Origin: Rhodoferax sp.
GTDB lineage: Bacteria > Pseudomonadota > Gammaproteobacteria > Burkholderiales > Burkholderiaceae_C
Assembly: GCA_031291305.1 (NCBI GenBank)
Contig: JARLJH010000034.1
Span: 1-64,000, forward strand
Length of the DNA: 64,000 nt
Direction of reading: 5' to 3'
Both the position numbers and the translations under genes were made by a program. The notes under the pieces were generated by a model, which saw nothing but the letters and a program-made list of their open reading frames with translations, was not told the DNA's origin and did not search any database. Each line of letters starts with the position of its first letter. Positions within the stretch are counted from its first letter, which is position 1. Below, piece after piece: positions 17,762 to 27,812 of the stretch.

Positions 17762-18538
17762 TTATTGCTCCACGAACGCGCGTTCGACCACAAAGTCACC
17801 TGGTTTGGTGGTATTGCCCTCCAGGAAACCACGCTTCTCCAAGATGTGCTTCAGGTCTTTCAACAAGGCCGGGCTGCCACACATCATGGCGCGGTCATAT
17901 TCGGGGTCAAACTTGGGCAGACCAAGATCTGCCTGCAGCTTGCCAGATTCGATCAGGTCTGTGATGCGGCCTTGATTCTTGTAGGGCTCACGCGTCACGG
18001 TGGGGTAATACAGCATTTGCGCGGTGACCATCTCGCCCAGAAACTCGTGTTCAGGCAGTTCGTGCGTCAGATAGTCGTGGTAAGCCAGTTCGGCCACCTC
18101 ACGCACGCCGTGCACCAGAATGACCTTTTCAAACTTTTCGTAGGTCTCTGGATCACGGACGATGCTCAAAAACGGCGCCAGTCCAGTGCCGGTACCAAAC
18201 AAATACAGGTTTTTGCCGGGCAGCAAGTAGTCGATCAGCAGCGTGCCAGTTGGCTTTTTGCCAACCACAATCTGGTCGCCAACCTTGATGTGCTGCAACT
18301 TGGAGGTGAGCGGACCATCCTGCACCTTGATGCTCAGGAATTCCAGGTGATCTTCGTAGTTCGGGCTGACGATGCTGTAAGCGCGCAACAGCGGCTTGCC
18401 GCCTTCCAGGCGCAGACCAATCATGGTGAAGTGCCCATTTGAAAACCGCAAAGCCTGATCACGCGTGGTGGTAAAACTAAATAGCCTGTCAGTCCAGTGG
18501 TGAACGCTTAAAACGGTTTCATTCAGAAATGCACTCAT
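17762..18538 (-). CDS. fpr: ferredoxin/flavodoxin--NADP+ reductase
   Basis: FAD enzyme that exchanges electrons between NADPH and ferredoxin or flavodoxin, 257-258 aa. FAD-binding motif RAYSIVSPNYEDHLEF is near residue 50, the NADP motif GTGTGLAPFLS is near 110, then VHGVRE and MCGSPALLKDL. The short C-terminus ending FVERAFVEQ is the bacterial subclass II type. I chose ATG 18538 (MSAFLNETVLSVHHWTDRLF) because it matches the family start; upstream codons to 18610 look like leader. The PfkB kinase gene follows 2 bp downstream. Confidence 0.93.
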   Translation of the reverse strand: MSAFLNETVLSVHHWTDRLFSFTTTRDQALRFSNGHFTMIGLRLEGGKPLLRAYSIVSPNYEDHLEFLSIKVQDGPLTSKLQHIKVGDQIVVGKKPTGTLLIDYLLPGKNLYLFGTGTGLAPFLSIVRDPETYEKFEKVILVHGVREVAELAYHDYLTHELPEHEFLGEMVTAQMLYYPTVTREPYKNQGRITDLIESGKLQADLGLPKFDPEYDRAMMCGSPALLKDLKHILEKRGFLEGNTTKPGDFVVERAFVEQ

Positions 18539-18652
18539 GGGTCGCCTTGAATTGAGGATAAAAACGAAAGTTTGCGAGTGTAAAAGACCAGACCATGTGT
18601 AGCCTGACATAAATCAACTCGGCGGATAAAGTTACATAAAAAATATGCCTCT

Positions 18653-18673
18653 AACCCTTTAGTAATAAGGGTT
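18653..18673 (-). terminator. putative alaS terminator
   Basis: Seven-bp perfect stem AACCCTT/AAGGGTT with a seven-base loop, 24 bases past the alaS stop, followed on the minus strand after about ten bases by a run of six T. The stem is short and the T-run distant, so the call is tentative. Confidence 0.4.
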
Positions 18674-18696
18674 ATTAGCTAGTATTTACAGAGCAT

Positions 18697-21327
18697 TTAC
18701 AGCTTCAGCTGAACCCAGGAAGCCACACTCGCCAACGCATCAGCCAGTTTGCCCGGCTCGGTGCCTCCAGCCATCGCCATGTCTGGTTTGCCGCCGCCCT
18801 TGCCGCCGACTTGCGCCGCCACATAGTTCACCAATTCACCGGCTTTGACCTTAGACGTGGTGTCGGCCGTCACGCCCACGGCGATCTGCACCTTGGCACC
18901 ATCAACAACGCCCAGCACAATCACCGCAGTTTTCAGCTTGTCCTTGAGCTTGTCCATGGTGTCGCGCAGCGTTTTCACGTCGGCACCGTCCAAGCGCGCC
19001 ACCAGCAGCTTGACGCCGTTGATATCTTGCGCCTGGCTCAGCAACTCGTCCCCCTGGGCGCTGGCCAGCTTGCCCTTGAGGGCAGTGATTTCCTTCTCCA
19101 GAACCTTAGCGTGTTCCAGCACCGAGAGAAGGCGCTCGTTCACCTCGGCCACCGGCGCTTTCAGCATGTCAGCGGTCTGACCAACGGTGTCTTCCAAATG
19201 CTGCAGGTAATGCAACGCGTTTTCGCCCGTGACCGCCTCAATACGGCGCACACCGGACGCCACGCCACTCTCTGCGATCACCTTGAACAAGCCGATGTCA
19301 CCCGTGCGCTGCACATGGGTGCCACCGCACAGTTCACGACTACTGCCGATGTCAAGCACGCGAACGGATTCGCCGTACTTTTCGCCAAACAGCATCATGG
19401 CGCCAGTCTTCTGCGCGGATTCAATGTCCATCACACGCGCTTGTGTGACGGCGTTGCTCAGGATCTCAGCGTTAACAAGGGCTTCAATCTCGCGAATTTC
19501 AGCATCGGTCACCGGCGCGTTGTGTGCAAAGTCAAAACGCGTGCGATCAGCATTGACCAAGCTGCCCTTTTGCTGCACATGACTGCCCAGCACCTCACGC
19601 AAGGCCTTGTGCATCAGATGGGTCACCGAGTGATTGCGCTGGGTGGCCGCACGCAGGCCGGCGTTCACGTGCGCGGTGACGCCATCGCCCACTTTGAGGG
19701 TTCCAGTTTTGAGCACGCCGTGGTGACCAAACACATCAGCCTTGATCTTCTGGGTGTCAGCCACCTCAAACAAAGCGTGGTCCGAGAAGATGGCCCCGGC
19801 ATCACCCACCTGGCCGCCGCTTTCGCCGTAGAACGGGGTGGAGGCCAGCACCACCACGCCAGACTGACCTTCTTTTAAGGCTTCAGCCCTTGTTCCATCT
19901 ATATAAATAGCTACTACTTCTGTAGTCGTTGTGAGGTGCTCGTAACCGACAAATTCGTTGCCAGCGCCGGTGTACTCCAGCGATTTGTCTTGTTTGAACT
20001 TGCCAGCGGCACGGCCTTTGGCTTTTTGCGCTTCCATGGCGGCGTGGAAACCGGCATCGTCCACAGCCACGCCACGCTCACGGCACACATCAGCCGACAA
20101 ATCCAGCGGGAAGCCAAAGGTGTCGTGCAGCTTGAAGGCCACGTCACCCGGGAGCGTCTTAACGCCACTGGCCAGCGCCTCGTCCAGTATCTGCATGCCA
20201 ATCTCAAGCGTCTCGTAAAACCGTTCTTCCTCCACCCGCAGCACGTCCATGATGCGGTCCGCTTGTACCGCCATGTTCGGATAGGCGTCGCCCATCTGGG
20301 CCACCAGATCGGGCACCAATTTGTGAAAAAACGGCGTTTTCTGGCCAAGCTTGTAGCCGTGGCGAATGGCGCGGCGGATGATGCGGCGCTGCACGTAACC
20401 ACGGCCCTCGTTGCTGGGCAGCACGCCATCGCTGACCAGGAACGATGTCGCACGGATGTGGTCGGCAATCACCTTGAGTGAAGGGTTGGCCAGGTCGGTG
20501 GTATGTGTTTCGCGGGCAGCGGCTTTGATCAGCGCGTCAAAAATGTCGATCTCGTAATTGCTGTGCACATGCTGCAAGATGGCGGCCAAGCGCTCTAGGC
20601 CCATGCCGGTGTCCACGCAAGGTGCGGGCAGCGGCGTGACCGAGCCGTCTTCAGCCATGTCGAACTGCATGAACACGTTGTTCCAGATTTCGATGAAACG
20701 GTCGCCGTCTTCATCCGGGCTGCCAGGCGGGCCGCCGGGAATGTGGTCGCCATGGTCATAGAAAATTTCTGAACATGGGCCGCACGGGCCGGTGTCAGCC
20801 ATCATCCAGAAGTTATCGGACTTATATCGGGCACCCTTGTTGTCGCCAATACGGATCACGCGGTCGGCGGGCAGGCCAATCTCCTTGGTCCAGATGTCGT
20901 AGGCTTCGTCGTCTTCGGCGTACACCGTAGCCAGCAGGCGCTCTTTGGGCAGCTTGTAGACCTCGGTCAGCAGTTCCCAGGCCCATTTCAGGGATTCACG
21001 CTTGAAGTAGTCGCCGAAGCTCCAGTTGCCCAACATTTCAAAGAAGGTGTGGTGGCGCGCGGTGTAGCCAACGTTTTCCAGATCGTTGTGCTTGCCACCG
21101 GCACGCAGACAAGCCTGCACAGACGCGGCGCGCACATAGCTGCGCTTGTCGGTACCCAGAAACACATCCTTGAACTGCACCATGCCGGAGTTGGTGAACA
21201 TCAGTGTCGGGTCGTTGCCCGGTACCAGCGGGCTCGACGCCACCACGGTGTGACCCTTGGAAGCGAAGAAATCGAGGAAGGTCTTGCGAATGTCGGCGAC
21301 GCTAGCTGGAGAGACAGTTGAATTCAT
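18697..21327 (-). CDS. alaS: alanyl-tRNA synthetase
   Basis: Charges tRNA-Ala and edits mischarged Ser/Gly. The 876-aa length is standard. The catalytic core has the class II motif 1 region [19 protein letters not shown] near residue 31; a tRNA-recognition domain follows. The editing domain shows HSVTHLMH (HxxxH) and the [11 protein letters not shown] metal motif. The C-terminal oligomerisation/C-Ala domain ends with [12 protein letters not shown]. The GGxxGDxGAIF linker and [13 protein letters not shown] region are intact, so the enzyme should be functional. It is monocistronic on the minus strand, upstream of fpr. Confidence 0.98.
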   Translation of the reverse strand: MNSTVSPASVADIRKTFLDFFASKGHTVVASSPLVPGNDPTLMFTNSGMVQFKDVFLGTDKRSYVRAASVQACLRAGGKHNDLENVGYTARHHTFFEMLGNWSFGDYFKRESLKWAWELLTEVYKLPKERLLATVYAEDDEAYDIWTKEIGLPADRVIRIGDNKGARYKSDNFWMMADTGPCGPCSEIFYDHGDHIPGGPPGSPDEDGDRFIEIWNNVFMQFDMAEDGSVTPLPAPCVDTGMGLERLAAILQHVHSNYEIDIFDALIKAAARETHTTDLANPSLKVIADHIRATSFLVSDGVLPSNEGRGYVQRRIIRRAIRHGYKLGQKTPFFHKLVPDLVAQMGDAYPNMAVQADRIMDVLRVEEERFYETLEIGMQILDEALASGVKTLPGDVAFKLHDTFGFPLDLSADVCRERGVAVDDAGFHAAMEAQKAKGRAAGKFKQDKSLEYTGAGNEFVGYEHLTTTTEVVAIYIDGTRAEALKEGQSGVVVLASTPFYGESGGQVGDAGAIFSDHALFEVADTQKIKADVFGHHGVLKTGTLKVGDGVTAHVNAGLRAATQRNHSVTHLMHKALREVLGSHVQQKGSLVNADRTRFDFAHNAPVTDAEIREIEALVNAEILSNAVTQARVMDIESAQKTGAMMLFGEKYGESVRVLDIGSSRELCGGTHVQRTGDIGLFKVIAESGVASGVRRIEAVTGENALHYLQHLEDTVGQTADMLKAPVAEVNERLLSVLEHAKVLEKEITALKGKLASAQGDELLSQAQDINGVKLLVARLDGADVKTLRDTMDKLKDKLKTAVIVLGVVDGAKVQIAVGVTADTTSKVKAGELVNYVAAQVGGKGGGKPDMAMAGGTEPGKLADALASVASWVQLKL

Positions 21328-21426
21328 GGCTTGAAAAACCTGGTTGACAAAATAGGAGCTGGCAAAGAACCAAACAAACCCGCCGCTACTGCAGGCGCGA
21401 ATGCCAAAATCGTCGATTTTAGGGGA

Positions 21427-22821
21427 TCAAGCTGATTTGCACTGTTCTTCCAGAAAGGCAAACAGCGCAGGTTCATTGCAGAAGATCACATTGAAGCGCA
21501 GCCACGGGCTGGTGCGCAGGTCCGGGCTGAAAAGGTGGCCTGGGCCGAGCAGAATGTCTTGTTCGGCTGCCTTATAGGCCAATTCGGCAGAATCGGGCAG
21601 GTTCGGGTGTCGCGCCCATAGAAAAATCCCTGCCTTGGGCTCACAGAAAATTTCAAAACCTGCCTTGAGCAACAGTGAGGCAGTGGTCACATGGGCTTTG
21701 GCCAAACGTTCACGCACACCTTTGACGTGTTTGCGACAGCGTCCGTCGGTCAAGGCACCATGCGCCAGACGCTCGCTGAACTCGCTGGAGGTCAACCCGG
21801 AAATCATCTTGAGTTGCGCTAGGTCCTCCAGCAGATCGGGGTTGGCAGCCACATAGCCGACACGGATGTTGGGTGAAATTGTTTTGGAAAAGCTGCTGAT
21901 GTAAATCACCCGGTTCAACTGATCCAAGCTCGCCAGTGATGGGCGGGGTTCGGGGTCCAGATCGACATAAATATCGTTCTCAACCACCAGGAAGTTGTAT
22001 TTATCTGCCAACTGCATCACACGATGCAGATGCGAGAGTTGGGCCGTCGAACCCGTCGGGCTGTGCAGGCGCGGCTGGGTAAAAAACACCTTGGGTTGTT
22101 CTTCGATCACCAATTTTTCCAACGCAGCCAGGTCATAACCAGTCGGAGTACGTGGCACACCGATCAGACGCGCGCCCAAAAAGCGTAACGAAAACAATAG
22201 ATTTGGGTAACCAGGGTCATCTACGAGCACGGCATCACCCGCGCGCACCAAGCGGCGGGCCACCAAATCCATCGCCTGGCTGGACCCATGCGTCAACAGA
22301 ATTTGTTCGGCAGGTACAGATATTTCATGCTCCGCCAGCATTTCGCACACCAATTGACGCAGCGGCGGATAGCCTTTGGGCTCGCCGTAGCCACTCAGGT
22401 CCGTTTCCTCGGCTGCCAGACTGCGCAAGCTGCGACGTACACCATCCTGAAACAGCCAGTCGCCCGGCAACCAGCCACATCCCGGTTTGAGATGTAACGC
22501 CCTATTTTCGAAAATACGCCGCAGATACCACATCGAGTCAAAACTGAAGTTGGGGCTGTTGCCAGGTACCGCCGTCACGGACAAGGGCCGCTTCTTGACG
22601 AAAAAGCCGGAATGCGGCCGCGAGGCAAAGTAGCCCTGAGCCACCAGGCGGTCATAGGCATCGACCACGGTGAATACGCTCACGTTATGAGCGTGGGCAA
22701 ACTGGCGTATGGACGGCGCTTTGGAGCCTGGGCGCAGCGAGCCATCTTCTATGTCCGCACGAAAGCCCGCCACGATCTGCAGGACGAGGGGCGTGGAACT
22801 TTGGGGGTTCAGTGTCAGCAT
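21427..22821 (-). CDS. MocR/GabR-type PLP-dependent transcriptional regulator
   Basis: GntR-family helix-turn-helix fused to an aminotransferase-like domain, 464-465 aa. Residues about 12-78 form the winged helix (LRPGSKAPSIRQFAHAHNVS, then VVDAYDRLVAQGYF). The remainder is a fold-type I domain with HGSSQAMD, DDPGYPN and the PLP lysine in SSFSKTISPNIRVGYV. GabR-type regulators sense GABA plus PLP and activate gabT/gabD. The gene is divergent from gabT, with direct and inverted repeats between them (22858-22914), so it most likely controls the whole gab/pot/ureohydrolase locus. ATG 22821 is used; an upstream TTG is possible. Confidence 0.9.
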   Translation of the reverse strand: MLTLNPQSSTPLVLQIVAGFRADIEDGSLRPGSKAPSIRQFAHAHNVSVFTVVDAYDRLVAQGYFASRPHSGFFVKKRPLSVTAVPGNSPNFSFDSMWYLRRIFENRALHLKPGCGWLPGDWLFQDGVRRSLRSLAAEETDLSGYGEPKGYPPLRQLVCEMLAEHEISVPAEQILLTHGSSQAMDLVARRLVRAGDAVLVDDPGYPNLLFSLRFLGARLIGVPRTPTGYDLAALEKLVIEEQPKVFFTQPRLHSPTGSTAQLSHLHRVMQLADKYNFLVVENDIYVDLDPEPRPSLASLDQLNRVIYISSFSKTISPNIRVGYVAANPDLLEDLAQLKMISGLTSSEFSERLAHGALTDGRCRKHVKGVRERLAKAHVTTASLLLKAGFEIFCEPKAGIFLWARHPNLPDSAELAYKAAEQDILLGPGHLFSPDLRTSPWLRFNVIFCNEPALFAFLEEQCKSA

Positions 22822-22857
22822 GAGCAAGGGAAAAATTCAATCCTAAGGCTAAGGGTT

Positions 22858-22914
22858 TGACTGTATTGTGCGCCGCGCCTGCACAGTACATCCCCCAAAA
22901 AGGCTTAACTGTAT
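22858..22914. promoter_or_regulatory. putative MocR/GabR operator region
   Basis: In the gap between the regulator and gabT, two direct boxes TGACTGTAT (22858-22866) and TAACTGTAT (22906-22914) lie 48 bp apart. The first overlaps a near-perfect inverted repeat TGTATTGTGC/GCACAGTACA (22862-22871 and 22881-22890, one mismatch). Paired direct boxes are typical of MocR-type regulators. Confidence 0.5.
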
Positions 22915-22985
22915 ATGGTTGATGTGAGTCAACAAATATAAAGTCAATCAACTTTGCCTCTAACCAACCACCGTTCAGGAGAAAT

Positions 22986-24278
22986 ATGCTTACCAAAACC
23001 CAAAAAACCAACGCTGACTTGATGGCCCGCCGCAAGGCCGCCGTTCCTCGCGGCGTTGGCCAAAGCCACGAAGTGTTCATTGCCCGCGGCGAAAACGCCG
23101 AAATCTGGGACGTGGAAGGCAAACGCTACATTGATTTTGCCGGCGGCATCGCCGTGCTCAACACCGGACACTGCCGCCCCGAGATCGCGAAAGCTGTCAA
23201 GAAACAAATTGACCTCTTCACCCACACCTGTTTTCAGGTTTTGGCCTATGAGTCGTATGTGGAGCTGGCTGAGCGCGTCAACGCACTGGCACCCGGCAAC
23301 TTCGCCAAGAAAACCCTGTTTTTGACGACCGGTGCCGAAGCTGTTGAAAACGCCGTCAAGATCGCACGTTCTCACACCAAACGCAGCGCAGTGATCGCCT
23401 TCACCAGCTGCTACCACGGTCGTACCCTGCTGACCCTGGGTCTGACTGGCAAGGTCGCACCTTATAAGACTGGCTTTGGCCCGTTCCCTGGCGAGATTTA
23501 CCACGCAAAATTCCCCAATACAGCCCATGGTGTGAGCGTGGACGATTCCATTGCATCCATCGAGCTGATTTTCAAGAACGATGTCGAAGCCAGCCGCGTG
23601 GCGGCCATCATCGTGGAACCGGTACAAGGTGAAGGCGGCTTCAACGTCGCTCCTACCGACTTTTTGCAACGCCTGCGTGCCTTGTGTGACCAGCATGGCA
23701 TTCTGATGATTGTTGACGAAATTCAAACCGGCGCGGGTCGCACCGGCACCTGGTTTGCCATCGAGCAAAGCGGCGTGGCTCCAGACATGATCACCATGGC
23801 CAAGTCCATGGGTGGTGGCTACCCGATCTCTGGCGTGGTTGGTCGCGCCGAAGTGATGGATGCACCTGCGGCAGGTGGCCTGGGTGGCACCTATGCTGGT
23901 AGCCCGATTGCCTGCGCTGCAGCGCTGGCAGTTTTGGACGTGTATGAAAAAGAAAATCTGCTGGAGCGCAGCCGCACACTTGGCGCGCACATGATGAGTC
24001 GCCTGAAAGCGGCGGCGGCCAAAGACAAGCGCATCACCGACGTGCGCGGTTTGGGTGCCATGGTGGCCTTTGAATTGTGCAAGGACGGCGATCCGCACCA
24101 GCCCAGTGCAGAGCTGGCCAAAGCCCTGGCGGCAGAAGCCACCAAACGCGGCCTGATTTTGCTGACTTGTGGCACCTACGGCAATGTGGTGCGCATTTTG
24201 GTGCCGCTGACGGCCAGCGATGCCATCATCAATGAAGGTTTGGACATCATTGAAGCATGCCTGGCAGCGATTGCCTGA
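22986..24278 (+). CDS. gabT: 4-aminobutyrate aminotransferase
   Basis: Class III PLP aminotransferase that moves the amino group of GABA to 2-oxoglutarate, giving succinate semialdehyde; 430 aa. It carries IDFAGGIAVLNTGHCRPEI, TTGAEAVENAVKIAR, SCYHGRTLLTLGLTG, the DEIQTGAGRTG motif, and the PLP lysine in TMAKSMGGGYPISGV at about 268. AGGAGAAAT lies just before ATG. Divergent from the MocR/GabR-like regulator and followed by transporter, ureohydrolase and gabD genes, the context supports GABA or another omega-amino acid such as 5-aminovalerate as substrate. Confidence 0.93.
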   Translation: MLTKTQKTNADLMARRKAAVPRGVGQSHEVFIARGENAEIWDVEGKRYIDFAGGIAVLNTGHCRPEIAKAVKKQIDLFTHTCFQVLAYESYVELAERVNALAPGNFAKKTLFLTTGAEAVENAVKIARSHTKRSAVIAFTSCYHGRTLLTLGLTGKVAPYKTGFGPFPGEIYHAKFPNTAHGVSVDDSIASIELIFKNDVEASRVAAIIVEPVQGEGGFNVAPTDFLQRLRALCDQHGILMIVDEIQTGAGRTGTWFAIEQSGVAPDMITMAKSMGGGYPISGVVGRAEVMDAPAAGGLGGTYAGSPIACAAALAVLDVYEKENLLERSRTLGAHMMSRLKAAAAKDKRITDVRGLGAMVAFELCKDGDPHQPSAELAKALAAEATKRGLILLTCGTYGNVVRILVPLTASDAIINEGLDIIEACLAAIA

Positions 24279-24310
24279 CTGGCACAATATTTGCATACTA
24301 AAACAGCTTG

Positions 24311-24350
24311 TAGCCCTTATATCACGGGCATTGAGTGCTTTTGAAAGAAT
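24311..24350 (+). repeat. short dispersed repeat, copy 2
   Basis: Between gabT and the ABC ATPase gene. The core is GTAGCCC, nine bases, GGGCATTGAGTGCTTTT. It shares the CCC-N9-GGG core with the copies after the aminotransferase (8510-8566) and before gabD (31301-31347); the similarity of the tail is weaker here. Confidence 0.3.
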
Positions 24351-24358
24351 AGCAAATA

Positions 24359-25453
24359 ATGGCATTGTCTGAACCCCTTGTTCGCTTCACCGGCGTCCAA
24401 AAAACATACGACGGCAGCACCCTGGTGGTGCGCGACCTGAATCTGGACATCCAGAGTGGTGAATTTTTGTCGCTGCTGGGGCCTTCGGGGTCTGGCAAGA
24501 CCACCACGCTGATGATGCTGGCCGGTTTTGAGTCCCCCACCTCTGGGGAAATCATGCTGGCGGGCAAAGCAATCACCAAAACGCCGCCGCACAAGCGCAA
24601 CTTTGGCATGGTGTTCCAGAACTACGCACTGTTTCCGCACATGACGATTGCCGACAACGTGGCCTACCCGTTGACGGTGCGCAAGGTGGAAAAGTCCGAG
24701 CGTGAAACCCGTGTGAAGAAGGCGCTGGATATGGTGCACCTGGGCGGTAAGGGTGACCGCTACCCAGGTCAGCTCTCAGGCGGGCAACAACAGCGGGTGG
24801 CATTGGCCCGCGCACTGGTATTCAACCCGCAACTGGTGCTGATGGACGAACCGCTGGGCGCGCTGGACAAGCAGCTTCGCGAACACATGCAGATCGAGCT
24901 GAAAGAACTGCACCGCGAGCTGGGCCTGACCTTTGTCTATGTGACGCACGACCAATCCGAAGCGCTGACCATGTCAGACCGAGTGGCCGTGTTCAACGAC
25001 GGTCTGATCCAGCAGATTGACCCGGTGAGCACGTTGTATGAAACCCCTGTGAACCGCTTTGTTGCCAGCTTTGTGGGCGACAACACAGTGCTGGACGCGC
25101 ACCTCGTGTCCAGCGAACGCGGCGCTGGCGGTAACTGCCAGGTGAGTCTGCCCGGTGGTGCCACCTTGCACGGGTTGGACATCAACGGCGCGCCGCTGAA
25201 TTACCCGGTGCAGGCCTGCATTCGCCCCGAACGGGCGCTGATATGCCCTGGCAACCAGAGCGCTCCGGCCAATAGCCTGAGTGCCCGGGTGAACGACGTC
25301 ATTTATTACGGCGACCACCTGCGCATGCGCTGCCAGGTGGACGGCCAAGCTCCGGCCACCGTCAAGATTGCGCTTTCCAGCCCCAACATCCCGCAAGCCG
25401 GGGATGCCATCTGGCTGGTGCTGCCCCCCGAGCATTTGCGGGTCTATGCCTGA
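24359..25453 (+). CDS. potA: polyamine/GABA-type ABC transporter ATP-binding protein
   Basis: ATPase of a PotABCD-like importer, 364 aa. Walker A GPSGSGKTT (about 41-49), Q-loop FQNYALFPHMT, signature LSGGQQQRVALARAL (about 139-153), Walker B LVLMDEPLGALD and switch His in VTHDQSEAL are intact. The C-terminal TOBE domain (about 280-364) is typical of the PotA/CysA group. It is the first of four consecutive transport genes (ATPase, binding protein, permease, permease). The symbol reflects the subfamily; the real ligand may be putrescine, GABA or a guanidino compound, as the flanking gabT, ureohydrolase and gabD suggest. Confidence 0.9.
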   Translation: MALSEPLVRFTGVQKTYDGSTLVVRDLNLDIQSGEFLSLLGPSGSGKTTTLMMLAGFESPTSGEIMLAGKAITKTPPHKRNFGMVFQNYALFPHMTIADNVAYPLTVRKVEKSERETRVKKALDMVHLGGKGDRYPGQLSGGQQQRVALARALVFNPQLVLMDEPLGALDKQLREHMQIELKELHRELGLTFVYVTHDQSEALTMSDRVAVFNDGLIQQIDPVSTLYETPVNRFVASFVGDNTVLDAHLVSSERGAGGNCQVSLPGGATLHGLDINGAPLNYPVQACIRPERALICPGNQSAPANSLSARVNDVIYYGDHLRMRCQVDGQAPATVKIALSSPNIPQAGDAIWLVLPPEHLRVYA

Positions 25454-25504
25454 CCCTTGTGCATTTTTAGCCTTGTTCTTCACCCCAAATAAAGGAAACT
25501 GTCG

Positions 25505-26536
25505 ATGAAACTTACTCCCCTGGTTGCGGCCTGCGCCGCGTTGTTTACCCTGTCTGTCCAAGCTGAAACCCAGCTGACCGTAGTCAACTTTGGCGGTGCC
25601 AATGGCAACGCCCAAAAAGTCGCCTACGTTGCCCCTTTCGAAAAAGCCACAGGCATCAAAGTGGTTGGCGTTGAATACAACGGCGAACAAGCCAAGATCA
25701 AAGCCATGGTGGAAGCTAAGCAAGTGAACTGGGACGTGGTTGAAGTCGAATCCCCCGACGAGGCGCGCGGCTGTGACGAAGGTCTGTTCGAGAAAATGGA
25801 CTACAGCAAAATCGGCAACAAGGCTGACTTCCAACCCGCGGCTGTCCATGAATGCGGCATTGGAACCTTCGTCTGGTCGACCGTGATGGCCTACAGCGGC
25901 GACAAGCTGAAGACTGCTCCCACCACCTGGTCTGACTTCTGGGACGTGAAGAAATTCCCTGGCAAGCGCGGCATGCGCAAAGGCGCTCGCTACAACCTTG
26001 AGTTCGCTCTGATGGCGGACGGCGTGGCGCCAGCAGATGTGTACAAAGTGCTCAAAACCAAAGAAGGTGCTGACCGTGCCTTCAAGAAGCTGACTGAACT
26101 CAAGCCCAACATCCAATGGTGGGAAGCCGGTGCCCAGCCGCCCCAGTTCCTGGTGGCCGGTGACGTGACCATGACCACCGCCTACAACGGTCGCATTGAT
26201 GCCGCCAACCGCGAAGGCAAAAACCTCAAGATTACCTGGACCGGTGGCATTTATGACCTGGACTACTGGGTCATGCCCAAGGGCACGCCCAACAAGGAAG
26301 CGGCTCTGAAGTTCATCTCCCTAGCCAGCAGCCCCGATGCGCAAGCCGTGTACGCCGAGCACATCGCCTACGGCCCGATCAACACCAAGGCACTGGCCAA
26401 GCTGGACAAGAAAGTGCTGAACGACTTGCCTACGGCTGCCGCCAATTCCAAGACTGCACTGCAGTTCAACGTGAGCTTCTGGGCTGACCAAGGCGAAGCG
26501 CTTGAAAAGCGTTTTACCGCTTGGGCCGCACAGTAA
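25505..26536 (+). CDS. potD: polyamine/GABA-type ABC transporter substrate-binding protein
   Basis: Periplasmic binding protein of the PotD/spermidine-putrescine family, 343 aa. The signal peptide (residues 1-20, LVAACAALFTLSVQA) precedes the mature start ETQLTVVNFGGANG. VGVEYNGEQAKIKAMVEAKQ and DVVEVESPDEARGCDEGLF are characteristic of this subgroup, and ITWTGGIYDLDYWVMPKG is the hinge/ligand region. An AAAGGAAACTG sequence lies just upstream of ATG. Four cysteines are not conserved as a set. The position between the ATPase and the permeases fits an operon. Ligand identity is inferred from neighbours. Confidence 0.9.
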   Translation: MKLTPLVAACAALFTLSVQAETQLTVVNFGGANGNAQKVAYVAPFEKATGIKVVGVEYNGEQAKIKAMVEAKQVNWDVVEVESPDEARGCDEGLFEKMDYSKIGNKADFQPAAVHECGIGTFVWSTVMAYSGDKLKTAPTTWSDFWDVKKFPGKRGMRKGARYNLEFALMADGVAPADVYKVLKTKEGADRAFKKLTELKPNIQWWEAGAQPPQFLVAGDVTMTTAYNGRIDAANREGKNLKITWTGGIYDLDYWVMPKGTPNKEAALKFISLASSPDAQAVYAEHIAYGPINTKALAKLDKKVLNDLPTAAANSKTALQFNVSFWADQGEALEKRFTAWAAQ

Positions 26537-26563
26537 TCTGACCTCAGAGAGAAGGTAAAGACC

Positions 26564-27808
26564 GTGACAACCATGACTGCAGCCGTGATACCCGGCAACC
26601 TGGCGGCACAGCTGCGGCGCTCACAACGTCGCAAAAAAGCCTTTGCCATCTCTCTGACCCTGCCTTTGCTGATATTTCTGCTGGTCACCTTTATCGTGCC
26701 CATTGGCGCGCTGCTGATGCGTGCAGTGGAAAATCCCGAGGTGGCCGGTACCGTGCCGCACACCGTCGCTGCCCTGAAAAAGTGGGACCGCAAATCGACC
26801 CCGCCCGATGAGGCCTATGCCGCGATGATCACAGATCTGTCCGCCATCTCCGAGCAAGCCGATGCGGGTGGACTGGCCCGCCGCCTGAACAGCGAAATCA
26901 GCGGTGCCCGCTCACTGATCATGAGTACCTACCGCGCCCTGCCCTTTGACGCTGGCCTGACACCGGCCCAGACCAAAGCCCATATGCTGGAGCTGGACCC
27001 CCGTTGGGAAGAGCTGGGCTACTGGCAGGCTATCGCCAAAAATGGCTCACGCTGGACGCCTGACTATCTGCTGGCGTCAATCGATATGAAGCGCAACATT
27101 GAGGGCAAGATTGTCAATGTCGATCCCGAATCAGCCGCATTTTTCAAGATTTTGATGCGCACCTTCAGCGTCAGTGCCATAGTGACGATATGCTGCCTAC
27201 TGTTGGGTTATCCACTGGCCTACTGGCTCTCCACGCTGAGCCCGCGTCGGGCCAATATCTTGATGATTCTTGTGCTGGTGCCGTTCTGGACTTCGGTGCT
27301 GGTGCGCTCTGCCGCCTGGATTGTGCTGCTGCAGACCAATGGGGTGGTCAATCGATTCTTCCTGGAGCTGGGCCTGATCCACGAGCCCCTGCCGCTGCTG
27401 TTTAACCGTCTCGGCGTCATCATCGCCATGGTGCACATCCTGCTGCCCTTCATGATCTTGCCGTTGTACAGCGTGATGAAATCCGTACCGCCCACCTATT
27501 TGCGTGCCGCTGTGTCGCTGGGCAGCTCGCCCCTGGCCGCATTTTTCCGGGTTTACATGCCACAAACCTTTCCGGGCATGGGGGCTGGCGGCTTACTGGT
27601 TTTTATCTTGAGCATCGGTTACTACGTCACACCGGCGCTGCTGGGCGGGGCCGATGACCAGATGCTGAGCTACTACATTGCCCAGTACACCAATGTCACC
27701 GTCAACTGGGGCATGGCCTGTGCACTGGGTGCCGTGCTGCTATCTGCCACGCTGGTGCTGTATGCGCTGTACCGCCGCGTGGTGAAATCTGAATTGAGTT
27801 TGGGGTAA
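26564..27808 (+). CDS. potB: polyamine/GABA-type ABC transporter permease (PotB-like)
   Basis: Inner-membrane permease, 414 aa. TM1 lies at about 27-47. A long extracytoplasmic segment of about 130 residues follows (about 60-190), then the binding-protein-dependent permease core with five further TM helices (about 198-405). The EAA loop (about 302-330) contains YLRAAVSLGSSPLAAFFRVYMP. The loop between TM1 and TM2 is larger than in E. coli PotB, as seen in several putrescine/GABA permeases. The start is GTG 26564, with AGAAGGT upstream. It is followed by the second permease after 4 bp. Confidence 0.9.
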   Translation: MTTMTAAVIPGNLAAQLRRSQRRKKAFAISLTLPLLIFLLVTFIVPIGALLMRAVENPEVAGTVPHTVAALKKWDRKSTPPDEAYAAMITDLSAISEQADAGGLARRLNSEISGARSLIMSTYRALPFDAGLTPAQTKAHMLELDPRWEELGYWQAIAKNGSRWTPDYLLASIDMKRNIEGKIVNVDPESAAFFKILMRTFSVSAIVTICCLLLGYPLAYWLSTLSPRRANILMILVLVPFWTSVLVRSAAWIVLLQTNGVVNRFFLELGLIHEPLPLLFNRLGVIIAMVHILLPFMILPLYSVMKSVPPTYLRAAVSLGSSPLAAFFRVYMPQTFPGMGAGGLLVFILSIGYYVTPALLGGADDQMLSYYIAQYTNVTVNWGMACALGAVLLSATLVLYALYRRVVKSELSLG

Positions 27809-27812
27809 TCAC

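Noticed and set aside
19870-19925. AT-rich piece in alaS (GGGCTGAAGCC with TAGCTA) resembling the dispersed repeat
   Set aside because: The encoded peptide ([18 protein letters not shown]) fits the normal AlaS sequence at this place, so the likeness is coincidental and not an insertion.
22944-24365. 473-codon open frame on the minus strand opposite gabT
   Set aside because: It is the mirror of the gabT frame. Composition (many His, Gln, Cys) is typical of an antisense shadow, and it has no family resemblance.
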